Positions 26,460-36,162 are shown, numbered from the stretch's first letter. The stretch: DNA of 64,000 nt from Scytonema sp. UIC 10036 (GCF_009725235.1 NZ_WJFC01000024.1:35833-99832), one strand, 5' to 3'. Notes: generated by a model not told the origin, from the sequence alone. Numbers and translations: made by a program.

Positions 26460-26838
26460 AGGTAACAGGTTGAATGCCTAGTGTTTCCATGAGTTCTGAT
26501 AGGGAGACTTGACGAAGTTGAGCGAGGTTGGCGAGGGCTTCGAGGCGTTGGGCACCGAATTGTTCGATTTGATTGCTGAGTTGGATCAGGGTGTTGTATT
26601 CAGCGTCCGTGAGAGTTTCAGCTTCTTTTTTGGCACGAAGCGTTTGGTATTGAGCGCGGAGTTCTGGGTCGATACATTGGTTAATTTTATGGAGCAGTTG
26701 AGCTTCTTCTAATGGCAGGACGTTTGCTTTGCGGTGGGCACGAAGGATGACAACCTGCTGGAAGAGCCGCTCCAGATCTGCTTCGTCCAGTTGATTAGCT
26801 GCCTGGATGAGTTCGTCGAGGCTCATGGGGACTTTCAA
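26452..26838 (-). CDS. helical partner of the HNH protein
   Basis: 128 aa, all-helical: MSLDELIQAANQLDEADLER, EEAQLLHKINQCIDPE, then LRQVSLSELMETLGIQ. Reading-frame overlap with the HNH gene implies coupled translation. No known domain recognised; antitoxin-like by size and position. Confidence 0.7.
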   Translation of the reverse strand: MKVPMSLDELIQAANQLDEADLERLFQQVVILRAHRKANVLPLEEAQLLHKINQCIDPELRAQYQTLRAKKEAETLTDAEYNTLIQLSNQIEQFGAQRLEALANLAQLRQVSLSELMETLGIQPVTYV

Positions 26839-26846
26839 AGGATATT

Positions 26847-27215
26847 ACGGAATTTTTTCTATTATAAAGGATTGCCTAGCCCAACGCTTGGGGCTGAACT
26901 CAGCAACCCTGCCAGCAGAAAGAGAAAAACTCAGCACCAAAGAGACTTTTTTGGCTTTTCTTCACAATATCTTTACTTGACAAATGACTATCAGTGTTTG
27001 TACGGTATACCTCCTCAAGGTATCGTTACTATGCTGAGGTGAATTTTTGATTTTGCATAAATTTTGCATAACCTGGTTTGTCCTCAGAAATACAAGAGAT
27101 TGAGCAAGCGATCGCCTGTAGCCATACAAGAGGAGTGACCAATGTCTAACCGTTTGAAGAGTTTCGCCGTAGCTAGTTTAGTGTTTTCACTAACTTGTGG
27201 TGTTGGAGAGTCGGC
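26847..27215 (+). repeat. leader copy 1: promoter plus truncated start of the TPR-CHAT gene
   Basis: Near-identical to 59301-59610 along the leader and to 28797-29058 in its right part. It carries the shared promoter motif (27066) and an ATG at 27141 that encodes MSNRLKSFAVASLVFSLTCG then diverges and stops after 31 codons. So it is a promoter and signal peptide without the body of the gene. Confidence 0.85.
27066..27092 (+). promoter_or_regulatory. CHAT-island motif, orphan copy 1
   Basis: GCATAACC and GAAATA, 21 bases from first G to GAAATA; start codon of the truncated leader ORF at 27141. Confidence 0.55.
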
Positions 27216-27327
27216 TAGATCGGCTTCAGTTAATTAGCGATCGTGAACAGACACTTAATTGGTTTTTTCAAAACACCGTCATCAATTTACAATGTAAAGA
27301 TATACAGATCTGGGTGAAAAAATACGA

Positions 27328-27588
27328 ATGACTTTGCAAGAATTGCAAGAGCAGGCATTGCAGTTACCAATTAGCGAGCGCTGGTATTTAGTTCAGTCGG
27401 TGTTAGCATCGATTCAAAAAGAAACACTATCATCTATTTCTGAGAGTTCAAGCAAAAAGCCTTTAAACGAACTTGACCCTTGGACTCAAAGTTTAATTGG
27501 TGCGGTTGAGTTAGGAAGAGAAAATCTGGCAGAATCCTATGTGGATTATTTAGAGGAGAAATGTCATAGGAACACGAAATACATCTGA
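27328..27588 (+). CDS. orphan addiction-module antitoxin-like protein
   Basis: 86 aa: MTLQELQEQALQLPISERWY, then DPWTQSLIGAVELGRENLAE and SYVDYLEEK, the typical start and end of a cyanobacterial antitoxin family. The last residues (CHRNTKYI) are unusual, and no toxin gene follows; the DNA to 27815 holds only a short scrap (...MLPEEFLATLSK-stop). Confidence 0.6.
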   Translation: MTLQELQEQALQLPISERWYLVQSVLASIQKETLSSISESSSKKPLNELDPWTQSLIGAVELGRENLAESYVDYLEEKCHRNTKYI

Positions 27589-27815
27589 TTTTGGTAATTC
27601 TGTAGTTCCAGCAATGTTGCCTGAGGAGTTTTTGGCAACACTATCCAAGTAAGAGCAGGCTACGGGAATTAATAGGGTAACTTGTGTGTGTTAACTCTTT
27701 AGCGTAAATATTTACACATAGCGCCCCTGTAGTTCTTTACTGAAAACGCATCTCGTCGAAGCATGACAGATGAACCGCTTGAGCAGTTACTTGAGCCAAT
27801 GTCTAAAACCTTATC

Positions 27816-28135
27816 CTAAATAGGGTCATCTCTACCAATTCCCAATTCCTTGAGCTTGGTTTTTACATCCTCCCACTGAGTCCCACAATAGTAATATTTT
27901 TTATCCAGTATATTGGCGATATAGTAACCCTGCTTTCCACCGTTGATGCGGAAAAGTGCGATTGCCACTTTTTTCATTGAAGTGTCAAAAGCTGCAAATA
28001 TATCTTCTTGGGAAAGCAAAGGTGCATTAAACAGGTTTATAAATGGTGTACCCTCTTTAAAAGCCCAACCGTTACCCCGACGCTGAATAATTCGGTAGTA
28101 AACAGGACGTACAATCGTAGTACTGGAATTTGACA
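27816..28135 (-). CDS. module gene (iii), copy 3: conserved small protein of unknown function
   Basis: 106 aa from ATG 28135 (MSNSSTTIVRPVYYRIIQRR); the open frame extends to 28193. About 85% identical by eye to 25539-25871, with differences mainly at FKEGTPFINLFNAPLLSQED. It follows gene (ii) after an 84-bp spacer containing the hairpin GATAGCCCC...GGGGCTATC (28183-28211). Confidence 0.7.
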
Positions 28136-28219
28136 TATTTAATCGGAGATATTTAATAACAAGTGTAAGATTATTAAGGAAGATAGCCCCCAAGTTAAGT
28201 TAGGGGCTATCGTTTTAAT

Positions 28220-28414
28220 TAGTTGTCATCATTTTGTGACCTTTGCTGTGGTTCATCAGCCACATCATTTAGGTCACTTTCAACAACCTCCGAGTCTACG
28301 AGGTATGTTTCACCAGATACTTTATCTTCTTTCTCCCAAAGTCTCAGAAGAGTACGGATAAAGACTTTAACAGGATTCCAAAAACCAAGGGTGACCGTTA
28401 CCGTTTTGATTCAA
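28220..28414 (-). pseudogene. module gene (ii): small acidic protein, needs +1 shift at a T5 run
   Basis: A perfect Shine-Dalgarno (AAGGAGGTGAT, 28418-28428) precedes TTG 28414, giving MNQNGNGHPWFLESC-stop. Skipping one T in the T5 run (28380-28384) yields ...GHPW-FWNPVKVFIRTLLRLW, then EKEDKVSGETYLVDSEV and an acidic tail to 28220. The same T5 run is in the decayed copy at 24.6 kb. Frameshifted gene or recoded gene; function unknown. Confidence 0.5.
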
Positions 28415-28440
28415 TAAATCACCTCCTTAATTCGATAAAT

Positions 28441-28458
28441 GGGGACACAATTGTCCCC
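28441..28458. promoter_or_regulatory. GGGGACA palindrome upstream of module gene (ii)
   Basis: GGGGACACAATTGTCCCC just before the ribosome-binding site of gene (ii); the decayed copy has GGGGACAATTCTGTCCCC (24684-24701). Arms are kept while the centre differs, which favours a structured RNA element or an operator. Confidence 0.4.
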
Positions 28459-28502
28459 AATTTTATTTTCCATTACTTTTACACCAGTTTTTGTGAATAA
28501 AT

Positions 28503-28709
28503 TTAACTATTTTTAGAGATGACAGATGATTTATTACTGAGGATTAAGATAATTTCTCCGTTAGCGATCGCATCTAATAGTTGTCCGGTAGAACCTTCGT
28601 TATCGTAGATATAGCCTAGATTTTGGGCGATTTCTTTTAGCTTTTCTCCCGTACCCTGGGCTACTCGTGCGTGGAGATTTGTGCGTTCGAGTTTCTTTCT
28701 TCCTGCCAT
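28503..28709 (-). CDS. module gene (i): small basic, ribbon-helix-helix-like protein
   Basis: 68 aa from the internal ATG (MAGRKKLERTNLHARVAQGT), which fits better than the upstream MILWLTV start. The basic strand followed by two helices (GEKLKEIAQNLGYIYDNEGS, TGQLLDAIANGEI) suggests a ribbon-helix-helix DNA-binding protein. First gene of the module. Confidence 0.65.
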   Translation of the reverse strand: MAGRKKLERTNLHARVAQGTGEKLKEIAQNLGYIYDNEGSTGQLLDAIANGEIILILSNKSSVISKNS

Positions 28710-28796
28710 AACTGTTAACCATAAAATCACAAAACTGGTTTACATTTATAAGATAGCAAAAGGTATTAGTATTGTGTTGCAGCTAACTCCAGAAAC

Positions 28797-28991
28797 TTTT
28801 TGAGCTTTTCTTCACAATATCTTTACTTTACAAAAGACTAGCAGTGTTTCTACGGAATGTCTCCTCAAGGTATCGTTACTATGCTGAGGTGAATTTTTGA
28901 TTTTGCATAAATTTTGCATAACCTGGTTTGTCCTCAGAAATACAAGAGATTGAACAAGCGATCGCCTGTAGCTATACAAGAGGAGTGACCA
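28797..28991 (+). promoter_or_regulatory. leader copy 2: promoter region of the 1524-aa TPR-CHAT gene
   Basis: Shares its sequence with orphan copies 1 and 3. Contains GCATAACC (28916) and GAAATA (28937-28942), 55 bp before the ATG, and an AAGAGGAG ribosome-binding site. Confidence 0.7.
28916..28942 (+). promoter_or_regulatory. CHAT-island motif upstream of TPR-CHAT 28992
   Basis: GCATAACC...GAAATA, 21-base offset. Intact gene follows. Confidence 0.65.
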
Positions 28992-31900
28992 ATGTCTAAC
29001 CGTTTGAAGAGTTTCGCCCTAGCTAGTTTAGTGTTTTCACTGACTTGTGGTGTTGGAGTTGCTGCAAATAATGCGATCGTCAAGCATACAGTAGCACAAA
29101 CTGCGACAAGTTCCGATCGCAAAGCCCAAGCGGATAAGTTGTTTCAAGAGGGGGTGCAGCAGTCTCGGCGTGGGGAATATCCCAAAGCGTTGCAGACTTA
29201 TCAACGGGTGTTGGAGATTAGGCAGCAATTGGGGGATAAAGCGGGTATTGGGCAAACCCTCAATAATATAGGACAGGTTTATAACAGTTTGGTTCAACAG
29301 GAAAAAGCATTAGAAGTTTTACAGCAAGCATTGACGATTCGTAGAGAAATTAAAGACCGCGCTGGAGAAGGAGAAACCCTAGATAATCTTGGTGGGGTTT
29401 ACCTTTCCTTATTTAAAGAAGAGGAAGCTTTAAAAACTTTACAGCAAGCTTTAGAAATTCGCCGCGAGGTGAAAGATAAAGCTGGAGAAGCTGTTACTCT
29501 CGGTCGAATGGGATTGACTTACAGTTTCTTGAAACAGCACGATAAAAGCTTAAAGCTTTTACAACAAGCACTGGCGATGCATCAAGAATTGGGTGATAAA
29601 TTTCAAGAGGGATTGACTCTCTTTTGGATAGCAGCAGCTTACAATAATATAGATGATTATTCTAATGCTTTGAATTGGTTCAATAAAGCTTTAGCTGTGA
29701 ATCGTGAAGTGGGAAACCGCGCTAGGGAAGGCAGTAGTTTACAGCAGATAGGAGGTATTTATTTTAAGAAAAAAGAATATGACAATGCATTGAGATTTTT
29801 TCAGCAAGCATTACCACTCATTCAAGAAGCAGGAATTCGTTCTTTTGAAGCTAGGATTTTCGGTGCTGTAGGAGATACTTATTTTAATCAAAAGAAATAT
29901 GATAGAGCTATTGAATTTTATCAAAAAGCATTACCTGTTGCTCGTGAAGTAAAAGATAAATCTATTGAATTTGAGATTCTCGCATCTCTAGGAGAGAGTT
30001 ATACAAAACAAGAGAAATATGACCGTGCCTTAGAATTGTATCAACAGGCTTTACCATTAACGGCTAAAAACACTGAGCAAGAAGCCAGAATACTCTCTAT
30101 TATTGGAGTTTGCTACGTTCAACAAGGTAAATATGACCTGGCTATGGAAAATTTACAAAAATCACTAATCATCGCCAGAGAAATAAAGAATAGGATACTA
30201 GAAGCTCAAAGTCTTGTTGGAATTGGGCTGATTTACAGTTTTCAGAAACAATTTGACAAAGCAATTGAATTTTCTCAGCAAGCATTAGCTATCCAACGAG
30301 AAGTACTAAATAATCGTTCTGCACAATTAGATATTCTCATGCAAATCATGAGCTTTTATTTTGTAAGAGCTAACGATCTCGCACTTAAAAAAGATTATTA
30401 TCAGGTAATGATTCAAGCTAATGAAGTTCTCAAATTGGTGCCAGAAACTTTAAAACTTGCACGAGAACTAAAGAATTCAACAATAGAGAAAAATATATTA
30501 GAACTCCAAAGTAAATCCTACTCACTCATAGGTAATTATCATCTCCAATTAAGAGAATTAGAAAAAGCAGAGAAATTTATTCAACAAGCTTTGAATATTG
30601 CTCGACAGTCTGAAAATTTAGATGCTGAGAGATATGCTTTATCTTTTATACCAGAAGTTTATAAAGACCTACGAGATATTAGCAAAGTTATTGAATTAGG
30701 TCAGAGAGAGTTGGAAATTGCTAAACAACTCGGAGATACAGCTTTTGAAGCACAGGCTTTATTAAGACTTGCTATTACTTATAGTGTTTTAGGTGACTTT
30801 GATAAAGGTATTCAGTTTTCACAACAAGCTTTAATAAAATCCAATGAAATTGATATTCAGAAATTACCGAAGGAGTCTCAACATCATGCTTATTATCAAA
30901 AGCTGTCTGCTTTGGGTTTTTTGAGTTTAGTTTACAAGAATATAGGGGAATATGATAAAGCTTTTGAATATGCCCAACAACGTTTAAACTTTGCAAAAAC
31001 TTTAAAAAACCCAGAATTTGAGGCTAGTGCATTGATGACATTAGGTGATATATATAAGAAGAGCCAAGAATTTCAAAAAGCAATTGAATTTTTCCAGCAA
31101 GCTTTAAGAATTGCCAAGAAAATTAATAATATTGAATTGGAAGTAGAAGCATTAAAACAACTTAGCGCAGCTTCTACAGGAGAGGGAAATTATCAGCAAG
31201 CTTTGGATTCCGCACAGCAAATTTTGACATTTGCAGAAGAAACTAAAAATTTCAAGCTAAAAATAGATGCTTTAAATATTCAAAGACAGATTTATACTAA
31301 TCAAGGCAATTATCAGAAAAGTTTGGAATTGTTTCAGGAAGCATTATCAATTGCTAAACAAAATAGCGACCCATATTCTGAGCAGACAACTCTTCTTGAA
31401 ATTGGATTATTCTACAACACTTTAGGAGATGAACAAAAAAGTGCTGAATATTTACAACAGGCACTTACCCTAGCTCAGAAAATGAAAAATCCTCAGTCTG
31501 AGAGTACAAGTTTATTTCTTATTGCTTACACTTATTTTGGTAAAGACCAACCACAAAAAATCATTGAATATGCGAATCAAGGTTTAGCTATTTTACCCAA
31601 AACCAAAACAGTTGAAATAGAAATAATAGGAAATATTGTACTGAGTCTAGGTTCTGGTGAGTTAAAGAACGAGCAAAAAGCAATGGAAGGAGCACAATCT
31701 AGTTTACAACTTGCAAGAAAATCGAAAAATCCCACCCATGAGAAGGGTGTACTCACATTTATAGGAAATTTGCAGCGTAAGTTTGGTAAAAAGCAAGAAG
31801 CAATTAAAACATATAATCAAGCACTAGCAATTAAAACCCAAGCTAAAGCCGTAGGTGCTGATTCTAGTATTTATGCTGGCTTAGGTCGTGCTTATGCTGA

Positions 31901-33566
31901 TTTAAATCAACCTCAACTTGCCATTAGTTATTACAAAGAAGCTATCAATCGTATTGAAGAAGTGCGAACTGGTATTAAATTATTAACACCAGATTTACAA
32001 GCTTCTTTCTTACAATCAACCGTTGATTTTGGGAAAGTCAAAACCTCTGATATTTATCGGCAACTAGCAGATTTGTTATCCTCTCAAGGGCGAGACGCAG
32101 AAGCACAACAAATACTTGAACTTTTGGCACTTCAAAATATCAATGATTTTACCCGTCAAACGAGAAGTACGACAAAGATTACAGATGTAGAATTGAGTAG
32201 CACAGAAAAGCAAATTATTAATAAACATGGGACTTTAATCGCATTTGGGAAGCAACTTGCTGAATGCGAAAATAAAACTTGTTCTCAAATAACTAGTTTA
32301 AAAAATCAGTATCGACAACTAACGGAGGAGTTCAATCAGCTAAGAAAAAATATTCAAAATTCTGAAGTTGATAAATCCGGTATTGATAAGGTCTTTAACC
32401 GTACTTCTGATTTAATTGCTGGGGCTTCAAAAATAGTAGATGAGCAAACGGATACAGTCTTGATTTATCCCTTGGTACTTAAGGATAAAATCAGAATACT
32501 TTGGGCATCAAAAGGTGGTATTTTCAATAGTAAAGTTTGTAAAATAAGCGAAAGTGAACTAACTAAAGATGTTACTGGTTTTCGCAAATTATTACAAAGT
32601 TCATCTAGTGATATCAAACAGGTAAAAGCAACAGGCAAAAAACTGTATGATTGTCTCATTAAACCTGTAGAAGCTGAACTCAAAGCAAACAAAATCAAAC
32701 ATTTGGTATTGGTACCAGACCTTGCTATTAACTATATTCCAATGGGAGCGCTATTTGATGGTGATAAGTATTTGATTGAGAATTATACTGTCACATCTAT
32801 TATAAATGTGGGTTTAACAAATTTTGATGATAAACTACCCTCTGAGGTGAATAAAACACAGGTTTTAGGTTTAGGCTTATCAAATGAAGCCACAACATCC
32901 GATGGTAGATTTCCAGCATTAAAATATGTACCCGTAGAATTAGATTCCATCATCAAATCACTCAGCGATACGAAAGGAATATACCCAGGTGATAAGTTTA
33001 TCAACAAAGATTTTAATCAGGATACATTGGAAAATAACATTAAGGGGCGTAACATTTTACATATCGCCACTCACGCTCTTTTTAAACCTAAAGACCCTAC
33101 ACAATCTTACATTCTTCTAGGAACAGGTGAACAATATCCAATTGAAAAAATTCAATATTTACGAAATTTACGTGGTGTTCATCTTGTGGTGTTATCTGCT
33201 TGCGAAACAGCGCTTGGTGGTTCAGACCAAAATGGCATAGAAATTCAAGGTATTAGTTCTTATTTCCTAAAAGATAAAGCTAAAGCAGTTATGGCATCTC
33301 TGTGGAAAGTTGATGACCCTAGCACATCTCAACTAATGCAACTATTTTACAAAAACCTCGCCACAGGGAAAATGACGAAATCTGAAGCATTACGTCAAGC
33401 GCAATTGAGCTTACTAGACGGGAATAACTTCAGCAGAAACCCCAAACAACGTGGTATTACAGTGAATATACAACCCGGTACGTCCTCAAGAAATGAAAAA
33501 CATCAAAGCGGTTATTCACATCCTTACTACTGGGCACCATTTATTTTAATTGGCAATGGACTTTAA
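28992..33566 (+). CDS. exported TPR-CHAT protease-like protein, 1524 aa
   Basis: Signal peptide at 1-31 (MSNRLKSFALASLVFSLTCG...). Residues of about 45-1000 are ~22 TPR repeats of 40 residues (pattern LGxxYxxxxxYxxAIExxQQAL). About 1200-1524 is a CHAT domain with the His motif ILHIATHAL (catalytic His near 1361) and the Cys motif VVLSACETALGG (Cys near 1404), and the closing YWAPFILIGNG. CHAT is a caspase/separase-fold cysteine protease; TPRs sense or bind partners. Probably periplasmic. First gene of an operon with the CHASE2 and DUF928 genes. Confidence 0.92.
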   Translation: MSNRLKSFALASLVFSLTCGVGVAANNAIVKHTVAQTATSSDRKAQADKLFQEGVQQSRRGEYPKALQTYQRVLEIRQQLGDKAGIGQTLNNIGQVYNSLVQQEKALEVLQQALTIRREIKDRAGEGETLDNLGGVYLSLFKEEEALKTLQQALEIRREVKDKAGEAVTLGRMGLTYSFLKQHDKSLKLLQQALAMHQELGDKFQEGLTLFWIAAAYNNIDDYSNALNWFNKALAVNREVGNRAREGSSLQQIGGIYFKKKEYDNALRFFQQALPLIQEAGIRSFEARIFGAVGDTYFNQKKYDRAIEFYQKALPVAREVKDKSIEFEILASLGESYTKQEKYDRALELYQQALPLTAKNTEQEARILSIIGVCYVQQGKYDLAMENLQKSLIIAREIKNRILEAQSLVGIGLIYSFQKQFDKAIEFSQQALAIQREVLNNRSAQLDILMQIMSFYFVRANDLALKKDYYQVMIQANEVLKLVPETLKLARELKNSTIEKNILELQSKSYSLIGNYHLQLRELEKAEKFIQQALNIARQSENLDAERYALSFIPEVYKDLRDISKVIELGQRELEIAKQLGDTAFEAQALLRLAITYSVLGDFDKGIQFSQQALIKSNEIDIQKLPKESQHHAYYQKLSALGFLSLVYKNIGEYDKAFEYAQQRLNFAKTLKNPEFEASALMTLGDIYKKSQEFQKAIEFFQQALRIAKKINNIELEVEALKQLSAASTGEGNYQQALDSAQQILTFAEETKNFKLKIDALNIQRQIYTNQGNYQKSLELFQEALSIAKQNSDPYSEQTTLLEIGLFYNTLGDEQKSAEYLQQALTLAQKMKNPQSESTSLFLIAYTYFGKDQPQKIIEYANQGLAILPKTKTVEIEIIGNIVLSLGSGELKNEQKAMEGAQSSLQLARKSKNPTHEKGVLTFIGNLQRKFGKKQEAIKTYNQALAIKTQAKAVGADSSIYAGLGRAYADLNQPQLAISYYKEAINRIEEVRTGIKLLTPDLQASFLQSTVDFGKVKTSDIYRQLADLLSSQGRDAEAQQILELLALQNINDFTRQTRSTTKITDVELSSTEKQIINKHGTLIAFGKQLAECENKTCSQITSLKNQYRQLTEEFNQLRKNIQNSEVDKSGIDKVFNRTSDLIAGASKIVDEQTDTVLIYPLVLKDKIRILWASKGGIFNSKVCKISESELTKDVTGFRKLLQSSSSDIKQVKATGKKLYDCLIKPVEAELKANKIKHLVLVPDLAINYIPMGALFDGDKYLIENYTVTSIINVGLTNFDDKLPSEVNKTQVLGLGLSNEATTSDGRFPALKYVPVELDSIIKSLSDTKGIYPGDKFINKDFNQDTLENNIKGRNILHIATHALFKPKDPTQSYILLGTGEQYPIEKIQYLRNLRGVHLVVLSACETALGGSDQNGIEIQGISSYFLKDKAKAVMASLWKVDDPSTSQLMQLFYKNLATGKMTKSEALRQAQLSLLDGNNFSRNPKQRGITVNIQPGTSSRNEKHQSGYSHPYYWAPFILIGNGL

Positions 33567-33573
33567 AAATTAA

Positions 33574-33595
33574 TAGAGATGCGATCGCATCTCTA
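33574..33595. repeat. 22-bp perfect palindrome centred on HIP1
   Basis: AGAGATGCGATCGCATCTCT flanked by T and A, in the 61-bp gap between the TPR-CHAT and CHASE2 genes. It may form an attenuating hairpin or just extend a HIP1 site. Confidence 0.5.
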
Positions 33596-33627
33596 CCAAC
33601 TAACAAATAATAAACCACAAATCAGAA

Positions 33628-36162
33628 ATGACTAACTTTCACCTCAAAGTACAACGCATTGAACAGGTTTGCTTATTTGAATTAACTTGGGGAACCGCAC
33701 AACGTCTCAGTGCCAAAATTCCCTATCCCGAAAACTTGACATTTCTCTATCAGGAATGGCAACGCACTTACCTAAGTTTTTACAAAACATCTTTACGAGG
33801 AAGGATAGCAAATTCCGGCACTCTTCAAACACCAACTCTTGATTGGCACGCAAAATTAGTACAAGCAGAGGCAAAATTTCTATCTGAATTTCATAATTGG
33901 CTGCGTAGTAGTGAACTATATGAAATTAGGTCAGCAATAACTCAAGTATCATTATTATCTGCTAATTTCCAATCGACAAATATTAATCTTTTTCTGACTT
34001 GTGATGCTCTAGAATTAGCACACTTACCTTGGGAAAGTTGGGAGATTTGTACGGAATTAGTTTTTTCTTCGAGTAAAATTAATATTGTTCGCAGTCCTAT
34101 CAATATCCATAGATCGGTAGCCAAGCAAAATAATATTCGTCACGGTAAATCTAGAGTTTTAGTAATTTTAGGCGATGATACTGGCTTAAATTTTGAAGCT
34201 GAAAAGAAAGCAATCCAAAAACTTAAACGCATTGTTGAAATTAAATTTGTCGGATGGCAACCAGAAAAAAATATTGATGAACTCAAATCCGAACTAAAGG
34301 AAGCTATTACATCAGAACTAGGATGGGATATTTTATTATTCGCTGGTCACAGCAATGAAACAGCGTTGACAGGTGGAGAAATTTCAATTGCTCCCAACAC
34401 AACTTTATCAATGAGTGAAATTATACCTTTATTAAATAAAGCTTTAGAAAAAGGTTTGCAATTTGCTTTATTTAACTCTTGTAATGGTTTGAGTATTGCT
34501 AACACACTGATTGATTTAGGATTAAGTCAAGTAGCTATCATGCGCGAACCAATTCATAATAAAGTTGCTTCTGATTTTTTGCTGCACTTTTTACAGATAT
34601 TGGCTCAATATAAGGATGTCCAAGAAGCTTTAACTTCAGCTTGTCAGCATCTGAAATTAGAAGAGAACTTGACTTATCCGAGTGCATATCTTATCCCTTC
34701 TTTATTTCTTCATCCAGAAGCAAATTTATTCCGCTTTAAATTGGGTATCATAGAGAATTTAAGAAAAATCAGCCCATCTCGAACTGAAACGGTTGCTATT
34801 TTTGCTTTATTTCTTGTCAGTACACAATTGCCTGTACAGAACAATTTATTAGCACAGCGTTTAAAAACACAAGCTATTTACCGTCAATTAACAGGACAAG
34901 TTGAACTAAGACAAACTCCACCAGTTTTATTAGTACAAATAGATGAAAAATCACTTAGAGATGCAACTAAAGACTCAAAGCTATCCAATGCAAGACAGAT
35001 GGATAGAAAATATTTTGCAAGAATAATTGATAAATTACGAGCCAAAGGTGCTAAGGTAATCGGTATTGATTATTTATTGGATAGATATCAGGGAGAGAAC
35101 GATCTACTATTAGCTAAATCTCTTCAGGCTGGTGTAAATTCATCTCAACCAGTATGGTTTGTTCTGGCAACAACTAGTGTCCGAAATGGTGAGAGGTTAA
35201 AAGTATTACCTGAAATTGCTAGTCCTAATTGGACTTTGCAAGGGGAAATTGAGGTTTTACCAGGGTATATGCAACTCGTATCCCCATCAGACAAATCTCA
35301 ATCTCAACCATTATTTTTTTCTAATTTATTAGCAATATCGCATCAGTTACAGTATACAGCACCACAAACAGCTACCACATCAAATAAAAAACAACAAGGA
35401 TTGATTGCAGTTGCAGATAAAACTGTTGAAGATGGACTCACACAACCACCACAGCCTAAATTAAATAGTAAAACAGACTTTAGTAAGCAGATTGAAAAGT
35501 TCTTACAAGAGAATAATCTGAAGAATATTGCTAGTTTTAAGCTACCACGAATTAATTTACAACCACTCACAGAATTTAGCTATTATTTTGGTCAAATGTG
35601 GCTGCACCCGATTGTTGATTTTTCTGTTCCTCCAAATCATGTGTATCGCAGTATTCCAGCTTGGCAATTGTTAGAAAATAATAGCCAAAAGCTATCTATC
35701 TCTAACTTAAAAAATAAAATAGTTATCATTGCACCAGGGGGATATGGTGAAGCAGGAATGTCGAAAGATGGCGAAGATAACTTTGATTTACCTCCTGCTC
35801 TAGAACTATGGCGACACTTAGAGAATCCAGAAAATCAAAATCAAGTATTGACTGGCGGTGAGATTCATGCTTATAAAGTACATCATTTGTTAAATAACAG
35901 GATCGTTGTACCTATCCCAGATTTGTGGATGATTTTAATAGCTATTTTGCTTGGTAAAACTTTATATTTTATAATACAAATTAATCCACGTATCAAGTTA
36001 CAAATTTTATTAGCTTCAGGTGCATTGACAGCAGCTTATGGTGTAATAAGCTTGCAAATTTATCTTTCATCAATCGCAGTGATTTTACCTTGGTTTTTAC
36101 CATCGCTGACAATTTGGTCGTATGCTATTTTAGCATTTGTGAGGAAAAAAGCTTATGAATAA
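33628..36162 (+). CDS. CHAT-like domain fused to CHASE2 membrane sensor
   Basis: 844 aa. Residues 1-370: CHAT-like domain with His in LLFAGHSNET (about 241) and Cys in FNSCNGLS (about 284). About 385-700: CHASE2 extracytoplasmic sensor beginning after a membrane helix, with VLLVQIDEKSLRD and GAKVIGIDYLLDR. Three membrane helices at the C-terminus. So the protease-like domain is cytoplasmic and CHASE2 periplasmic. Overlaps the next gene by 8 bases. A sensor that could gate a protease (inference). Confidence 0.88.
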   Translation: MTNFHLKVQRIEQVCLFELTWGTAQRLSAKIPYPENLTFLYQEWQRTYLSFYKTSLRGRIANSGTLQTPTLDWHAKLVQAEAKFLSEFHNWLRSSELYEIRSAITQVSLLSANFQSTNINLFLTCDALELAHLPWESWEICTELVFSSSKINIVRSPINIHRSVAKQNNIRHGKSRVLVILGDDTGLNFEAEKKAIQKLKRIVEIKFVGWQPEKNIDELKSELKEAITSELGWDILLFAGHSNETALTGGEISIAPNTTLSMSEIIPLLNKALEKGLQFALFNSCNGLSIANTLIDLGLSQVAIMREPIHNKVASDFLLHFLQILAQYKDVQEALTSACQHLKLEENLTYPSAYLIPSLFLHPEANLFRFKLGIIENLRKISPSRTETVAIFALFLVSTQLPVQNNLLAQRLKTQAIYRQLTGQVELRQTPPVLLVQIDEKSLRDATKDSKLSNARQMDRKYFARIIDKLRAKGAKVIGIDYLLDRYQGENDLLLAKSLQAGVNSSQPVWFVLATTSVRNGERLKVLPEIASPNWTLQGEIEVLPGYMQLVSPSDKSQSQPLFFSNLLAISHQLQYTAPQTATTSNKKQQGLIAVADKTVEDGLTQPPQPKLNSKTDFSKQIEKFLQENNLKNIASFKLPRINLQPLTEFSYYFGQMWLHPIVDFSVPPNHVYRSIPAWQLLENNSQKLSISNLKNKIVIIAPGGYGEAGMSKDGEDNFDLPPALELWRHLENPENQNQVLTGGEIHAYKVHHLLNNRIVVPIPDLWMILIAILLGKTLYFIIQINPRIKLQILLASGALTAAYGVISLQIYLSSIAVILPWFLPSLTIWSYAILAFVRKKAYE

